Shown here: in pieces, positions 18,136 through 27,698 of the stretch
How positions within the stretch are numbered: position 1 is the stretch's first letter
Layout: every line of letters starts with the position of its first letter
From: Desulfosarcina widdelii
GTDB taxonomy: Bacteria > Desulfobacterota > Desulfobacteria > Desulfobacterales > Desulfosarcinaceae
Reading direction: 5' to 3'
DNA: 64,000 nucleotides
NCBI RefSeq assembly: GCF_009688965.1
Contig: NZ_AP021875.1
Location: 3,534,001 to 3,598,000 of the forward strand
Program-made: the position numbers and the translations under genes
The notes under the pieces: model-generated
What the model saw: only the letters and a program-made list of their open reading frames with translations
Databases searched by the model: none
What the model was told of the DNA's origin: nothing

Positions 18136-18590
18136 GCACGAAATTCGGCCCGTTCCTGAAGGTCCTGTATGGCGTCGCTGTGATTACCGCCCTGTTTACA
18201 GGCTTTGGCAACATGCCCCTGTATGGACGCTACTACGTGGCCGATTTGCCCGGACTGGGATGGTCGGGCAACTTTTTTCTCAACGTCAATGTCCACATTT
18301 TGGCCGGCAGCGTGCTGCTGGCCGTCGCCGTTTATGCCTTTACCGCATCCCTGCTGATTCGGCGTTTGCCTGTCGACAGACTCTCTTTTTCCGGAAAGAC
18401 GAGAGGGCTCCTGCTTGCACTTACCCTCCTCACCGGGGTCGTCATGGTCCTCAAAAATCTGCCGGCCGTTCATCTGCCGATGAAGGCCCTGATCGCATTC
18501 AACTTTCTGCACATGGGTGCTGCGGTCCTTTTTATGCTCGCAGCATTGATTTCGCTGATTTTCCGACGGCCCTGGACCAAAACCCGCTGA
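18132..18590 (+). CDS. Small membrane subunit (cytochrome b-like) of the ferredoxin module
   Basis: The product has 152 residues with four predicted membrane helices (about 10-26, 50-72, 88-104 and 120-142). Histidines in the helices (NVHILAG, then FLHMGAAV) could ligate haem b, as in FdnI- or HybB-like partners, although I cannot confirm a fixed family. The start codon overlaps the stop of the ferredoxin gene (ATGA), so the two are almost certainly made together as one membrane redox unit. It would exchange electrons with the quinone pool. The gap of 178 bases after it holds no gene. Confidence 0.65.
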   Translation: MSTKFGPFLKVLYGVAVITALFTGFGNMPLYGRYYVADLPGLGWSGNFFLNVNVHILAGSVLLAVAVYAFTASLLIRRLPVDRLSFSGKTRGLLLALTLLTGVVMVLKNLPAVHLPMKALIAFNFLHMGAAVLFMLAALISLIFRRPWTKTR

Positions 18591-18768
18591 ACAGGCATTC
18601 GCGACGTCGTTGGCCATCAAAGGCGGCCTTTCAGAGGTTGCTTTTTGGATGGTTCCCGTTACAATGGAATCAAATTTCGTATCGGCAAATTTCCAACAAT
18701 CGGATGTCTGTCGCCTGTAATCATCGGCCAAAAACCCAAAAACCATCAAGAAAGGAGCGAGGCCAAAT

Positions 18769-20568
18769 ATGCAAATGCGCATGGTTGCCGTGGTTCTTCT
18801 ATTGCTCACCCTTTCCGGATTCGTCGTTGCCGCCGTTGGACCGCCGGCCGATGCCCCGGATTTCCCACCCAGTCTGGAACGTTACAACGATCAGAAACTG
18901 GACAGCATTTTCGCAATCCTCGGCAATCGCATTCAGCAGCAGCCCTTCAATTTGGTGGCCTCCCTGATTTTTCTATGCGCCATCGTCCACACGTTTCTCA
19001 CCGGACGGTTTATGGTCGTCGCCCACCGCTGGGCCCACAATCATGAGGAAAAGATAAAAACCGGAGCTGCGCCCCGGGGGTCGGTGCATCATGGGGCCGA
19101 ACTCTTTCATTTTTTAGGCGAAGTGGAAGCCGTGTTCGGGATATGGGCGGCGATGCTGGTGGTTGCCATTACCTTTTTCTTCGACTGGACCACGGCCAAG
19201 AGCTATATCCTCTACCGGGTCAACTTCACCGAACCCATGTTTGTGGTGGTGATCATGACCCTGGCGGCCACCCGCCCCATTTTGATGGTGGCCGAGCGGG
19301 CCATGTGGAAAATCGCCAGCCTGCTGGGTGGCAGTATCACCGCCTGGTGGTGGGCCATCCTGACCGTTGCGCCCATACTGGGATCGTTTATCACCGAGCC
19401 GGCCGCCATGACCATCGCAGCCCTGCTGCTGGCCGATAAATTCTACAGCCTCGCGCCATCGCGCAAATTCAAATACGCAACGCTGGGACTGCTTTTTGTC
19501 AATATCTCCGTGGGCGGGACCCTGACCAGCTATGCTGCACCGCCGGTTCTCATGGTGGCAGCGCCCTGGCAGTGGGACTCCGCCTTCATGTTGACCCATT
19601 TCGGATGGAAGGCCGTTTTGGGCATCCTGGCGGCCAACCTGTCTTATTTTCTCGTTTTCCGCACAGAGCTAAACCGGCTGCAGGAAACCTTCGCCATGCA
19701 AAGCCTCAAGGATGAAATCCAGCAGCGCTATCTTAAGCGGGCCGATGTGGAAGCCATGGTGGATGAATGCGCCAGCCGACTCGGCGACCGCTTTCACTTT
19801 TTCGAGACCTTTTCCGAGGAGCTGAAAAAGGCCCGGCAGGAACTCAGCCAGCGCATGGAAGAACGGGTCCTTACCGAGATGGTCGCCAAAGGAATCGACC
19901 GCGAAATGGCTCGCCAGGCCTTTATGGAACGCAACCGGGAGATTCAACTGCGGCGCATGCGCCAGGATCTGCCCGGTCTGCTGCCGCCTGAGGATCGTCC
20001 CGAATTTTTAGATCCGGATTGGGACCATCGTGACGATCCCGTGCCCTGGTGGGTGACCCTGGTGCACATCGCTTTCATGGGATGGACTATTATCAACGCC
20101 CACTATCCCCCCTTCTTCATTCCGGGGATGCTCTTTTTTTTGGGGTTCGCCCAGGTCACCTCACCCTACCAGAACCGGCTGAACCTGAAACCGGCCCTGC
20201 TGGTCGGCTTTTTTCTCGGCGGTCTGGTGATCCACGGCGGCCTCCAGGGATGGTGGATCGAACCGGTTCTGGGCAACCTCGCCGAAATCCCCCTGATGCT
20301 GGGCGCCACAATTCTCACGGCGTTCAACGATAACGCGGCCATCACCTTTTTGAGCACTCTGGTGCCCGACTTCTCGGATGCCATGAAATACGCCGTGGTT
20401 GCCGGCGCCGTGGCAGGCGGCGGACTGACCATCATCGCCAACGCCCCCAACCCCGCCGGTTTGAGCATCCTGAAGTCCTACTTCGACGAGGAGGTCTCGC
20501 CGGGTGGCATCTTCCTGGCTGCTGCATTTCCTACAATCGTCCTATGGCTGACATTTCTCGTTTTTTAA
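18769..20568 (+). CDS. Putative Na+/H+ antiporter (Na_H_antiport_2 family)
   Basis: The product has 599 residues. An N-terminal hydrophobic signal-like segment is followed by about ten further membrane helices in two groups, separated by a long charged cytoplasmic stretch (about residues 300-420) rich in Glu and Arg. The second half contains a conserved-looking TAFNDNAAITFLSTLVPDFSDA segment with polar residues inside the membrane, typical of ion antiporters. This fits PF07399-type proteins. It would exchange sodium for protons across the inner membrane. It follows the redox module and precedes a DUF2889 gene, with which it may form an operon. Family assignment is from memory of the pattern. 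Confidence 0.7.
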   Translation: MQMRMVAVVLLLLTLSGFVVAAVGPPADAPDFPPSLERYNDQKLDSIFAILGNRIQQQPFNLVASLIFLCAIVHTFLTGRFMVVAHRWAHNHEEKIKTGAAPRGSVHHGAELFHFLGEVEAVFGIWAAMLVVAITFFFDWTTAKSYILYRVNFTEPMFVVVIMTLAATRPILMVAERAMWKIASLLGGSITAWWWAILTVAPILGSFITEPAAMTIAALLLADKFYSLAPSRKFKYATLGLLFVNISVGGTLTSYAAPPVLMVAAPWQWDSAFMLTHFGWKAVLGILAANLSYFLVFRTELNRLQETFAMQSLKDEIQQRYLKRADVEAMVDECASRLGDRFHFFETFSEELKKARQELSQRMEERVLTEMVAKGIDREMARQAFMERNREIQLRRMRQDLPGLLPPEDRPEFLDPDWDHRDDPVPWWVTLVHIAFMGWTIINAHYPPFFIPGMLFFLGFAQVTSPYQNRLNLKPALLVGFFLGGLVIHGGLQGWWIEPVLGNLAEIPLMLGATILTAFNDNAAITFLSTLVPDFSDAMKYAVVAGAVAGGGLTIIANAPNPAGLSILKSYFDEEVSPGGIFLAAAFPTIVLWLTFLVF

Positions 20569-20602
20569 CGGAAAATCACACTGATGAGGAGTTCGAACCC
20601 CG

Positions 20603-21142
20603 ATGATTCATTTGGACAGAACCAAGCAGCAGAAAATCCACAATCGCAGGATCAACACCGCCATTTATGAAGGCCAATCGGATACGATCATCGTCGAGGG
20701 TACACTCAAGGACGAACGGTTTTGCGATTCACACATGGTTACAGGAGAGATCCGACCGCCTTTTACCGTGCACCACATGATTGTCCGCATGGAGCTTCAA
20801 CTGCCCGATCTCACCATTTTGGACATCGAAGTGGAAATGCCCTCGGTGCCCCATGAGTCCTGCCGCGAGATCCGCGAATGCTTAGAACCGCTCAAGGGGT
20901 TGTGCATCGCCGCAGGTTTTATCGCCAGGGTCAGAAAACGGATCGATCGGAAGCAGGCCTGCACCCACCTTCTGACCCTGGTGACCGCCATGGCACCGGC
21001 GGCTTTTCAGGGCGCCTGGAGTGCCAGAATCAGACAGCCCGTCGATCCGGAAACCTATGCCGGAATGCTGAGCAAGCTCAAGAACACCTGCTGGGCCTGG
21101 AGAGAAGACGGCCCGCTGGTCGAAAAGTTGACGAATTTGTAA
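20603..21142 (+). CDS. DUF2889 family protein, copy 1
   Basis: The product has 179 residues, cytoplasmic, with no signal or membrane helix. It has the DUF2889 pattern: an N-terminal strand pair (RRINTAIYEGQSDTIIVEG), HMIVRMELQLPDLTILDIEVEMP, and a helical C-terminal half with CLEPLKGLCI and RIDRKQACTHLLTLVTAMA. The function of the family is unknown. A second member sits at 51331-51888 and is highly similar along its whole length. It follows the antiporter by 34 bases on the same strand. Its TAA stop lies within the left arm of palindromic element B. Confidence 0.85.
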   Translation: MIHLDRTKQQKIHNRRINTAIYEGQSDTIIVEGTLKDERFCDSHMVTGEIRPPFTVHHMIVRMELQLPDLTILDIEVEMPSVPHESCREIRECLEPLKGLCIAAGFIARVRKRIDRKQACTHLLTLVTAMAPAAFQGAWSARIRQPVDPETYAGMLSKLKNTCWAWREDGPLVEKLTNL

Positions 21143-21250
21143 GAAGGCCAATATCGGCGTTACGCTTCGCCCCTCGTCACTGCGGAGTAAAGTAAATACG
21201 CCTCATTCCTCGGGACTCGCAAGCCTTGATCTCGGCCTTATTACGAATCC
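21133..21250 (+). repeat. MITE-like palindromic element, copy B
   Basis: This is an element of about 118 bp with imperfect arms (21133-21149 against 21234-21250; 14 of 17 positions pair). Its core matches the minus-strand reading of copy A at 7247-7371, with blocks TACGCTTCG, CACTGCGGAGTA and CCTCGGGACTCGC. The arms differ from those of copy A while remaining self-complementary, so the hairpin is kept by compensation. As in copy A, it starts at the stop codon of the upstream gene and in the same orientation. Confidence 0.72.
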
Positions 21251-21361
21251 GTCGGAAATGGAACTATTTACGAGTTCATTAAAAGTTAAAAAACTAGAAA
21301 TAATCGACCCGCCCCCCCTGTTTCAACGGATTTTCCCCGATTGTCGGAAGCTATGTTACCG

Positions 21362-21390
21362 TTGACAACTTCTTTTTGAATCGATAAATG
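21362..21390 (+). promoter_or_regulatory. Candidate promoter for the acyl-CoA synthetase gene
   Basis: TTGACA (21362-21367) is followed after 17 bases by TAAATG (21385-21390), 34 bases before the start codon. The -35 is perfect but the -10 is weak. The ribosome-binding site GGAGGAG lies just before the ATG at 21424. Confidence 0.3.
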
Positions 21391-21423
21391 GCCATGCAGC
21401 CAAAATTTTAACTGGAGGAGCCC

Positions 21424-23217
21424 ATGGCCTATCGATACGATCATCCCGACAACCTGGTATCCCTGATCGAAGACAGCGTAGAAAAGTTTGGCGACAATCC
21501 GCTCTTCGGCGCCAAAAACGCCGCCGGCCAATACGAGTGGGTCACCTACGCCGAAGTGGGCCGCCGGGTGGACAATCTCCGGGGCGGTCTGGCCCGCCTG
21601 GGCATCGGCAAGGACGACGCCGTTGGCATCATCGCCAACAACCGCGCCGAATGGGCCATCTGCGCTTTTGCGGCCTACGGGTTGGGCGCGCGCTATATCC
21701 CCATGTACGAAAAAGAGCTTCCCAAGGTTTGGAAATACATTATCAAGGACGCCAACGTGCGGGTCCTTTTCGTGGCCACACCGGAAATTTTCGAGCAGGT
21801 CAAGGGTTTCATGGCTGAAACGCCCGGCCTGGAAAAGGTGCTGCTCATCGGGGGACAGGACGAAGACAGCATGCCTGGGCTCGAGGGCATCGGCGAGGCC
21901 CATCCGACAGCCGCCATCCATCCCTCCCCTCACGACATCGCCGTGCTGATCTACACCTCCGGCACCACCGGCGACCCCAAGGGCGTCCTGCTCTCCCACG
22001 GCAATTTCACCACCAACTTTCTGGCCGGCGGGGCGCTTTACCCGGATTTGGGCCCCCACAGCCGCAGCCTATGCATTTTGCCCTGGGCCCACTCCTTCGG
22101 CCAGACCGGAGAATTGTACAACCTGATCCACCTCGGCGGATCCATGGGATTCATGGGCGACGTCACCACCTTGGCCGAGGACATGGGCAAGGTGCGCCCC
22201 ACCCTGCTGGTTGCGGTTCCCCGGGTTTTCAACAAAATCTACGATGGCCTCTGGGCCAAAATGAATGAAACCGGCGGACTGGTCAAAAAATTGTTTGTCA
22301 TGGGTGTCGATAGCGCCCGCAAGCGAAGAGAACTGGCGAAGAAAGGGCAGTCCGGTTTCCTGACCGACCTGAAGTTCAAGCTGGCCGACAAAATCGTCTT
22401 CAGCAAGATCCGGGCCCGCTTCGGCGGACGGCTAAAATACGCCATCACCGGCAGCGCCACCATGAATGTGGAGATCGGCCACTTCTTCGCAGACATTGGC
22501 ATCCCGGTGTTCGACTGCTACGGCCTGACCGAAACCACCCCCGCCGTATCCATGAACTGCCCGGCAGCCCACCGGCCGGGAAGCGTGGGCCGCCCCTTGG
22601 ACCAGGTTCGCGTGGAAATCGACCGGCTCTTTTTGGAGGAAAACGCCGACGACGGCGAAATTATCGTTTACGGCCCCAATGTCATGCAGGGCTACCACAA
22701 CAAGCCAGACGCCACCCGCCAGGTGATGACCACCGACGGGGGCTTTCGCACCGGCGACCGCGGCCGACTGGACGAGGACGGATACCTGTTCATCACCGGC
22801 CGCATCAAGGAGCAGTACAAGCTGGAAAACGGAAAATATGTCTTCCCCGCCGCCATCGAAGAGGAGATCCGGCTACTGCCCTGGGTGGAAAACGCAATGA
22901 TCTACGGCGAAGGGCGCCCCTACAATGTCTGCATCATCGTACCCGATTTCGAGGTCCTGGGAAAATACGCCCGGGAAAACCGGCTCCCCGAAGATCCGCA
23001 GCGATTGGTGGCCGACGACAGGATACAAAAGATGATCGGCGAGGAAATCGCCGCTTTTCTGAAAGGCAAATTCGGCGGATACGAAATCCCCAAAAAATTT
23101 CTGTGGGTGACGGAAAACTTCTCCCTGGAAAACGGCACCCTCACCCAGACCATGAAGCTGAAGCGCCGCAGCGTGATGGAGCAGTATCGGGACCGCCTAA
23201 GGGCGCTCTACGATTGA
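21424..23217 (+). CDS. Long-chain acyl-CoA synthetase (AMP-forming)
   Basis: The product has 597 residues. The AMP-binding P-loop motif YTSGTTGDPKGVLLSH is near residue 178, followed by DCYGLTETTPAVSMN and the hinge region GDRGRLDEDGYLFITGRIKEQYKLENGKYV. The length and the YKLENGKYV motif point to the long-chain FadD15/ACSL type rather than acetyl-CoA synthetase. The enzyme activates fatty acids with ATP and CoA at the membrane or in the cytoplasm. GGAGGAG lies 5 bases before the ATG. It is a single gene; no beta-oxidation genes follow. Confidence 0.9.
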   Translation: MAYRYDHPDNLVSLIEDSVEKFGDNPLFGAKNAAGQYEWVTYAEVGRRVDNLRGGLARLGIGKDDAVGIIANNRAEWAICAFAAYGLGARYIPMYEKELPKVWKYIIKDANVRVLFVATPEIFEQVKGFMAETPGLEKVLLIGGQDEDSMPGLEGIGEAHPTAAIHPSPHDIAVLIYTSGTTGDPKGVLLSHGNFTTNFLAGGALYPDLGPHSRSLCILPWAHSFGQTGELYNLIHLGGSMGFMGDVTTLAEDMGKVRPTLLVAVPRVFNKIYDGLWAKMNETGGLVKKLFVMGVDSARKRRELAKKGQSGFLTDLKFKLADKIVFSKIRARFGGRLKYAITGSATMNVEIGHFFADIGIPVFDCYGLTETTPAVSMNCPAAHRPGSVGRPLDQVRVEIDRLFLEENADDGEIIVYGPNVMQGYHNKPDATRQVMTTDGGFRTGDRGRLDEDGYLFITGRIKEQYKLENGKYVFPAAIEEEIRLLPWVENAMIYGEGRPYNVCIIVPDFEVLGKYARENRLPEDPQRLVADDRIQKMIGEEIAAFLKGKFGGYEIPKKFLWVTENFSLENGTLTQTMKLKRRSVMEQYRDRLRALYD

Positions 23218-23301
23218 CACCACGATTTCCGATGGTTACGATGCCAACTAACGGCAGTCTGTCGGACTGCCTTCATCCCATTCCTAACCCCAAGGAGCGC
23301 G

Positions 23302-23760
23302 ATGATGACCAGATGGCTGAGAACCTTCGAACACACGATTATCCGGTGCCTCATCTACATGATGGCCCTCATTATCCTGATTTCAACCATCGAACTGGGC
23401 TATCTGCTGATCAAGGACATTGTCAGCCCACCGGTTTTCTTCCTGGAAATCGATGAACTGCTCGAACTGTTTGGCTTTTTCCTGTTGATTCTCATCGGCA
23501 TCGAACTGCTGGAAACCATCAAGGCCTATCTCCAGGATCAGGTCGTGCACTCCGAAGTTGTCCTGGAGGTCGCCCTGATTGCCATCGCACGCAAAGTGAT
23601 CATATTAGACCTGAAAGAGTACGACACCACCGTACTGATCGGTATCGCCGCACTGATTCTGGCCATTGCCGGTGCATACTACATCGTAAGGCGCAAACTG
23701 CGGATCGACCTCTCCCCCAATTGTGGCGTCCCGCAGGAAGAAAAAGAGGGATCGCAGTGA
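23302..23760 (+). CDS. PsiE-like small membrane protein
   Basis: The product has 152 residues with four membrane helices (about 14-38, 52-70, 82-100 and 110-128). The layout and motifs (IVSPPVFFLEIDELLELFGFFLLILIGIELLETIKAYL) match the PsiE family, known in E. coli as phosphate-starvation-inducible but of unknown function. AAGGAG at 23292 precedes two in-frame ATGs (23302 and 23305), either of which could be used. The next gene begins 37 bases downstream on the same strand. Confidence 0.75.
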   Translation: MMTRWLRTFEHTIIRCLIYMMALIILISTIELGYLLIKDIVSPPVFFLEIDELLELFGFFLLILIGIELLETIKAYLQDQVVHSEVVLEVALIAIARKVIILDLKEYDTTVLIGIAALILAIAGAYYIVRRKLRIDLSPNCGVPQEEKEGSQ

Positions 23761-23797
23761 AACAGATCGCAACCTTGATTGGAAAGGCAGCTGTCCG

Positions 23798-26494
23798 ATG
23801 AAATCCTGGAAAAAAAGGGTCCTGTTAACCGTTGGGGCATTGGTGGGGCTGGTCGTTGCGATCGGGCTCCTCAAGTTGGTTTTCGTCGATTTTGTCGTCG
23901 ATTTCTGGTGGTTCCAATCCCAGGACATGGGCGTCTATTTTCTCATGCGCTGGCTCTATCGATATCTTGTGTTCCTGTTTTTTACGGTCCTTTTTTTCGG
24001 TATCTTTCTGGTCAACTTCTGGATCGCGACCCGACTTGTGGGGATGGCCGAAGGACAGGATGCTGAGGGGAAAAAGGACCTGTTCAAGCTGCTGCATACG
24101 GGCTTGCGCAGGTTCTATATACCGTTTTCGCTGGTCCTGGCGCTGCCCATCGCGATTCCCATGTATGCCAATTGGGAGGCGGCCCTGCTTTTCCTGTTCG
24201 GCAGCGCCAGCGGGGTGGCCGATCCACTGTTTTCCAAGGACATCAGTTTCTACCTGTTTTCCCTGCCGGTGTACAACCTGCTGCAAAAAGAGGTGTTGCT
24301 GACCTTCGTCGTGCTGTTTCTGGTGGTCGTCTTTCTCTACCGGGTTGAACATCGACTGCTGGCCGGAAGCGAACAGGCGCTGCCGCGGAGGGCCTACTGG
24401 CACATCAGCACCCTCGCACTGCTCATCGTTGCCATTATCTGTTGGGGATTTTTACTGGAGCGCTACAGCCTGCTCTACGAAACGACGAATCTGCCGGTTT
24501 TTTACGGACCGGGATACGTTGAGATGCGTATCGTGCTGCCCTTTATCTGGCTGGTGACAATTTTTCTCGCCGCAACGGGCATTTCGCTGATCGTCTCCTT
24601 CAATCGCGGCAAAGGATGGAAGATACCGGCCGTTTTCGCCCTGCTGTTCATTCTCAGCTTTGTCGGCAAGAACGCCGATTTTTTCGCCGACAGCGTCCGA
24701 AAATATGTGGTCGCCCCCAACCAGATCCTCCGCGAACGGCCGTACATCGATGCCAACATTCGATCGACCCTGGCCGCCTTCGATCTCGATGCTGTAGAAA
24801 CCCGGGATTTTAAAACCGCCTCCCAGCCCGATTTCGATGCCACGGATCCGGATTTGGTCCGCCGGCTGCAGAACATCCCTGTCTGGGACCGTGAAATGCT
24901 GGGAAGTGTCTACGAAGAACTCCAGGGCATTCGGACCTATTACTCCTTTCCGACCATCGACGTCGACCGCTACCTTGTCGAAGACCGCTACCGCCAGGTC
25001 TATCTGGGAGCCCGGGAAATTCAGTTTTCCAAACTGCCCCAATCCGCACAGAACTGGATCAACCTGCACCTGCAGTACACCCACGGCCAGGGGGTGGCGA
25101 TGATTCCGGCAGCCCAGGCCGGCGACGAATTCATGACCTGGTTCATCAAAGACGTCCCGCCCACCTCCGAATTCGGGTTGACCAGCAAACAGACGTCCAT
25201 CTACTACGGCCTGGAAAACAAACCCTATGCGATCGTCCCCAACGATGCCGGCGAGATCGGCACGCCCGCCGGTGAAGATGAGACCATCGTGAACTACGGC
25301 GGAAACGGCGGCGTGAAAATCGATTCCCTGTGGCGCAAACTGCTCTTCGCGATCCAATTTAAAGACCGTAACATCTTCTTCACCACCAAAACCAACGATC
25401 ACAGCCGGATCCTGTTCCGCCGCAACGTGATCGACCGGATCGGCTATATCACCCCCTTCCTGAAGCTCGATCAGGATCCCTACATCGTCATGACGGAACA
25501 GGGGCTGTTCTGGATCCAGGATGCCTATACCACGGCCGACAACTACCCGCTGGCACCTCCGGTGGAAGGGGGTTTCAACTACATCCGCAATGCGGTCAAA
25601 ATCGTTGTCGATGCTTACAACGGGAAGGTTTCCTATTATATCGCCGATCCCGAAGACCCCATTGTCAACACGTATCGTCGGATGTATCCGGGTGTTTTCA
25701 GACCATTGGAAGAAATGCCCGAAGCCCTGCGCAAGCACATCCGCTACCCTCAGGACATGTTTCACACCCAGATATCCGTTTATGCCAAATATCACCAGCG
25801 TGATCCGGAACGCTTCTATCGCCAGGAAGATATCTGGGAATTTTCCAAAATGCCGCGGGGCCGGGATCTTGTTCCGGCCAAGCCCTACTATCTCACCTTG
25901 GACCTCATCGCCTCCGAAGAGGAGGATTTTCTCCTGTTCATGCCCATGTCGCCCTATGGCCGCGACAACCTCAGGGCCTTGATGATCGCCGGTAGCGACG
26001 GTGACAATTACGGCAAAATCTTTGCCTATCGCTTTTCCCGCGAACAGCAGGTATACGGCCCGGCACAGGTTCACTCGCTGGTCAACCAGGACGTGATCAT
26101 CTCCGAGCAGTTTACCCTGTGGGATCAGGAAGGCTCCGAAGTGATTCTGGGCAAGATGGTCATCGAACCCACTGGCGGTTCACTGCTCTATATCCAGCCG
26201 GTCTATCTGCAGGAAGAAGGATCATTGAAAATTCCGCAGCTCAAACGGCTGATCATGGCCCTGGGCGATGCCGTTGTCATGGCTCCGAGCCTGGAAGAAG
26301 CGGCAGGTAAACTGGAAGCCGAACTGGCCCGCAAGTCGAACCGACGGATGAGGCAGCCGAAAATGGCGCCGCGGCCGGCGCCCGTGGAAGCGCCACCGGC
26401 AGCGGATACCCCGCAAAAGACACCGGAGAGCGACAGCCGGGAAAAAGCGCCCGCAACCGATGCGGGTGCCACCGGGAAAAATCCGCCGTCGTAG
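23798..26494 (+). CDS. UPF0182 family integral membrane protein
   Basis: The product has 898 residues. Seven membrane helices occupy the first 300 residues, followed by a large extracytoplasmic domain of about 500 residues (RTYYSFPTIDVDRY, then HLQYTHGQGVAM, then PTSEFGLTSKQTSIYYG) and an Ala/Pro-rich tail. This is the arrangement of COG1615 proteins, whose function is unknown; a role at the cell surface is suggested by topology only. I took MKSWKKR at 23798 as start, because the earlier in-frame start would overlap the PsiE-like gene and add 25 charged residues before the first helix. Confidence 0.85.
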   Translation: MKSWKKRVLLTVGALVGLVVAIGLLKLVFVDFVVDFWWFQSQDMGVYFLMRWLYRYLVFLFFTVLFFGIFLVNFWIATRLVGMAEGQDAEGKKDLFKLLHTGLRRFYIPFSLVLALPIAIPMYANWEAALLFLFGSASGVADPLFSKDISFYLFSLPVYNLLQKEVLLTFVVLFLVVVFLYRVEHRLLAGSEQALPRRAYWHISTLALLIVAIICWGFLLERYSLLYETTNLPVFYGPGYVEMRIVLPFIWLVTIFLAATGISLIVSFNRGKGWKIPAVFALLFILSFVGKNADFFADSVRKYVVAPNQILRERPYIDANIRSTLAAFDLDAVETRDFKTASQPDFDATDPDLVRRLQNIPVWDREMLGSVYEELQGIRTYYSFPTIDVDRYLVEDRYRQVYLGAREIQFSKLPQSAQNWINLHLQYTHGQGVAMIPAAQAGDEFMTWFIKDVPPTSEFGLTSKQTSIYYGLENKPYAIVPNDAGEIGTPAGEDETIVNYGGNGGVKIDSLWRKLLFAIQFKDRNIFFTTKTNDHSRILFRRNVIDRIGYITPFLKLDQDPYIVMTEQGLFWIQDAYTTADNYPLAPPVEGGFNYIRNAVKIVVDAYNGKVSYYIADPEDPIVNTYRRMYPGVFRPLEEMPEALRKHIRYPQDMFHTQISVYAKYHQRDPERFYRQEDIWEFSKMPRGRDLVPAKPYYLTLDLIASEEEDFLLFMPMSPYGRDNLRALMIAGSDGDNYGKIFAYRFSREQQVYGPAQVHSLVNQDVIISEQFTLWDQEGSEVILGKMVIEPTGGSLLYIQPVYLQEEGSLKIPQLKRLIMALGDAVVMAPSLEEAAGKLEAELARKSNRRMRQPKMAPRPAPVEAPPAADTPQKTPESDSREKAPATDAGATGKNPPS

Positions 26495-26866
26495 CCGTCA
26501 GACAAGGGGGGCGATTCGTTTTCGCCTTGCCGCCACGGCATGGATTCCCGGGGACACTGAAGGCCTGTCCTCTTGACATCGAACCCGGAAGGCCTCAATA
26601 TTTACCTTACTGAACACAGCGCCGACGACTCTCCTCGGCAACCGGTCTGCAAACGTTGAGCGACACCTCCTGTTACGGGCAAGCCTTGCCCAATCCTGTG
26701 GCCCAGTAATGAATCGTGCTGTCGACGACCGGGTATAAAGCCTTTTGAACAAGGCTTGACATTCATCCAATCCGTATCCAGGCGGGCCTTTGAACAGCCT
26801 GCGCCCGCACCCCAACCAACAATGGCGGCCCTACGCGACACCACGCCGCTCAGGGAGGTGTGAACC
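26495..26866. other. Gene-free stretch upstream of the Usp-Mrp operon
   Basis: About 370 bases without a credible gene. A perfect TTGACA at 26573 has only poor -10 matches (CAATAT or AATATT near 26597), so a promoter here is possible but weak. The motif AAGGCCT occurs twice around it. A good ribosome-binding site (GGAGGTG) ends the stretch just before the Usp start codon. Confidence 0.35.
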
Positions 26867-27697
26867 ATGATCAAACGAATCCTGGTTGGACTCGGCGGGA
26901 CCCCCTACTCGAAGGTGAGCACACAGTGCGCAACGGAGCTTGCGCGCCTGCACCAGGCTCAGACCACCGGTGTAACCGTCGTGGATCTCGGCAAAATGGG
27001 TAAGATCGGTCCGGTGCCGGCCGGTGCCGGCTTTTATGCCCAACGGATGCGCGAAAGGCAGTTCCAGGTCACCCGCGAGGGCATCGAAGCGGCCGTTGCC
27101 GCTTTTAAAGAGCACTGTGGAAATCAGAAAGTGGTCTGCCGGCGCATCGAATACGAACAGAAAGATCCGTTTACCGCCATGATCGCCGAGGCGCGCTACA
27201 ACGATCTGACCATATTCGGACTGCGCAGCATTTTCGATTACGGGTTTACCAGCGACCCGGACAAAGCCATCGTCAAACTGATCTCCCAGGGGGTGCGGCC
27301 GATTCTGGCCGTGGCCGAAACCTACCGACCCGTCAAAAAGGCCCTGGTGGCCTACAGTGGTTCCATGGAATCGGCCAAGGCCATCCGCCACTTCCTGCAC
27401 CTGAAACCCTGGCCGGACGTAAGCCTGCACCTGGTGAATTTCAGGGAAGGGGCCGAACCGGAGCCCCACCTGCTCAAAGATGCCGCCGATTTTTGCATGG
27501 CCCACGGTTTCGAGGTGCAAACCGATCAGGTCGACGGGCAGGCGCGCAAAGATCTTTTGCCCTTTGCCCAAAAGATCGACGCCGATCTGATCGTGATGGG
27601 CAACAGTGTCCACAAAACCTTGATGAAACAACTGCTCGGCGACACGGTGCTGGAAACCATCAAGTCTGCCGACCGCCCCCTTTTCCTGTCCCAGTAA
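26867..27697 (+). CDS. Universal stress protein, tandem UspA domains
   Basis: The product has 276 residues. The first UspA unit begins with KRILVGLGG. The second, from about residue 158, begins KKALVAYSGS and ends with the ATP-loop-like DLIVMGNSVHKTLMKQLLGDTVLETI, where the family normally shows G2xG9G(S/T). The first unit is degenerate in that loop. Usp proteins bind ATP and adjust cell physiology under stress. The mrpA start codon lies one base after the stop, so it is the first gene of the mrp operon and may sense or regulate the antiporter; that link is inferred. Confidence 0.85.
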   Translation: MIKRILVGLGGTPYSKVSTQCATELARLHQAQTTGVTVVDLGKMGKIGPVPAGAGFYAQRMRERQFQVTREGIEAAVAAFKEHCGNQKVVCRRIEYEQKDPFTAMIAEARYNDLTIFGLRSIFDYGFTSDPDKAIVKLISQGVRPILAVAETYRPVKKALVAYSGSMESAKAIRHFLHLKPWPDVSLHLVNFREGAEPEPHLLKDAADFCMAHGFEVQTDQVDGQARKDLLPFAQKIDADLIVMGNSVHKTLMKQLLGDTVLETIKSADRPLFLSQ

Positions 27698-27698
27698 C

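Noticed and set aside
24452..26074. A 540-codon frame on the minus strand inside the UPF0182 gene
   Set aside because: It is the complement of a conserved membrane protein gene and has no domain of its own.
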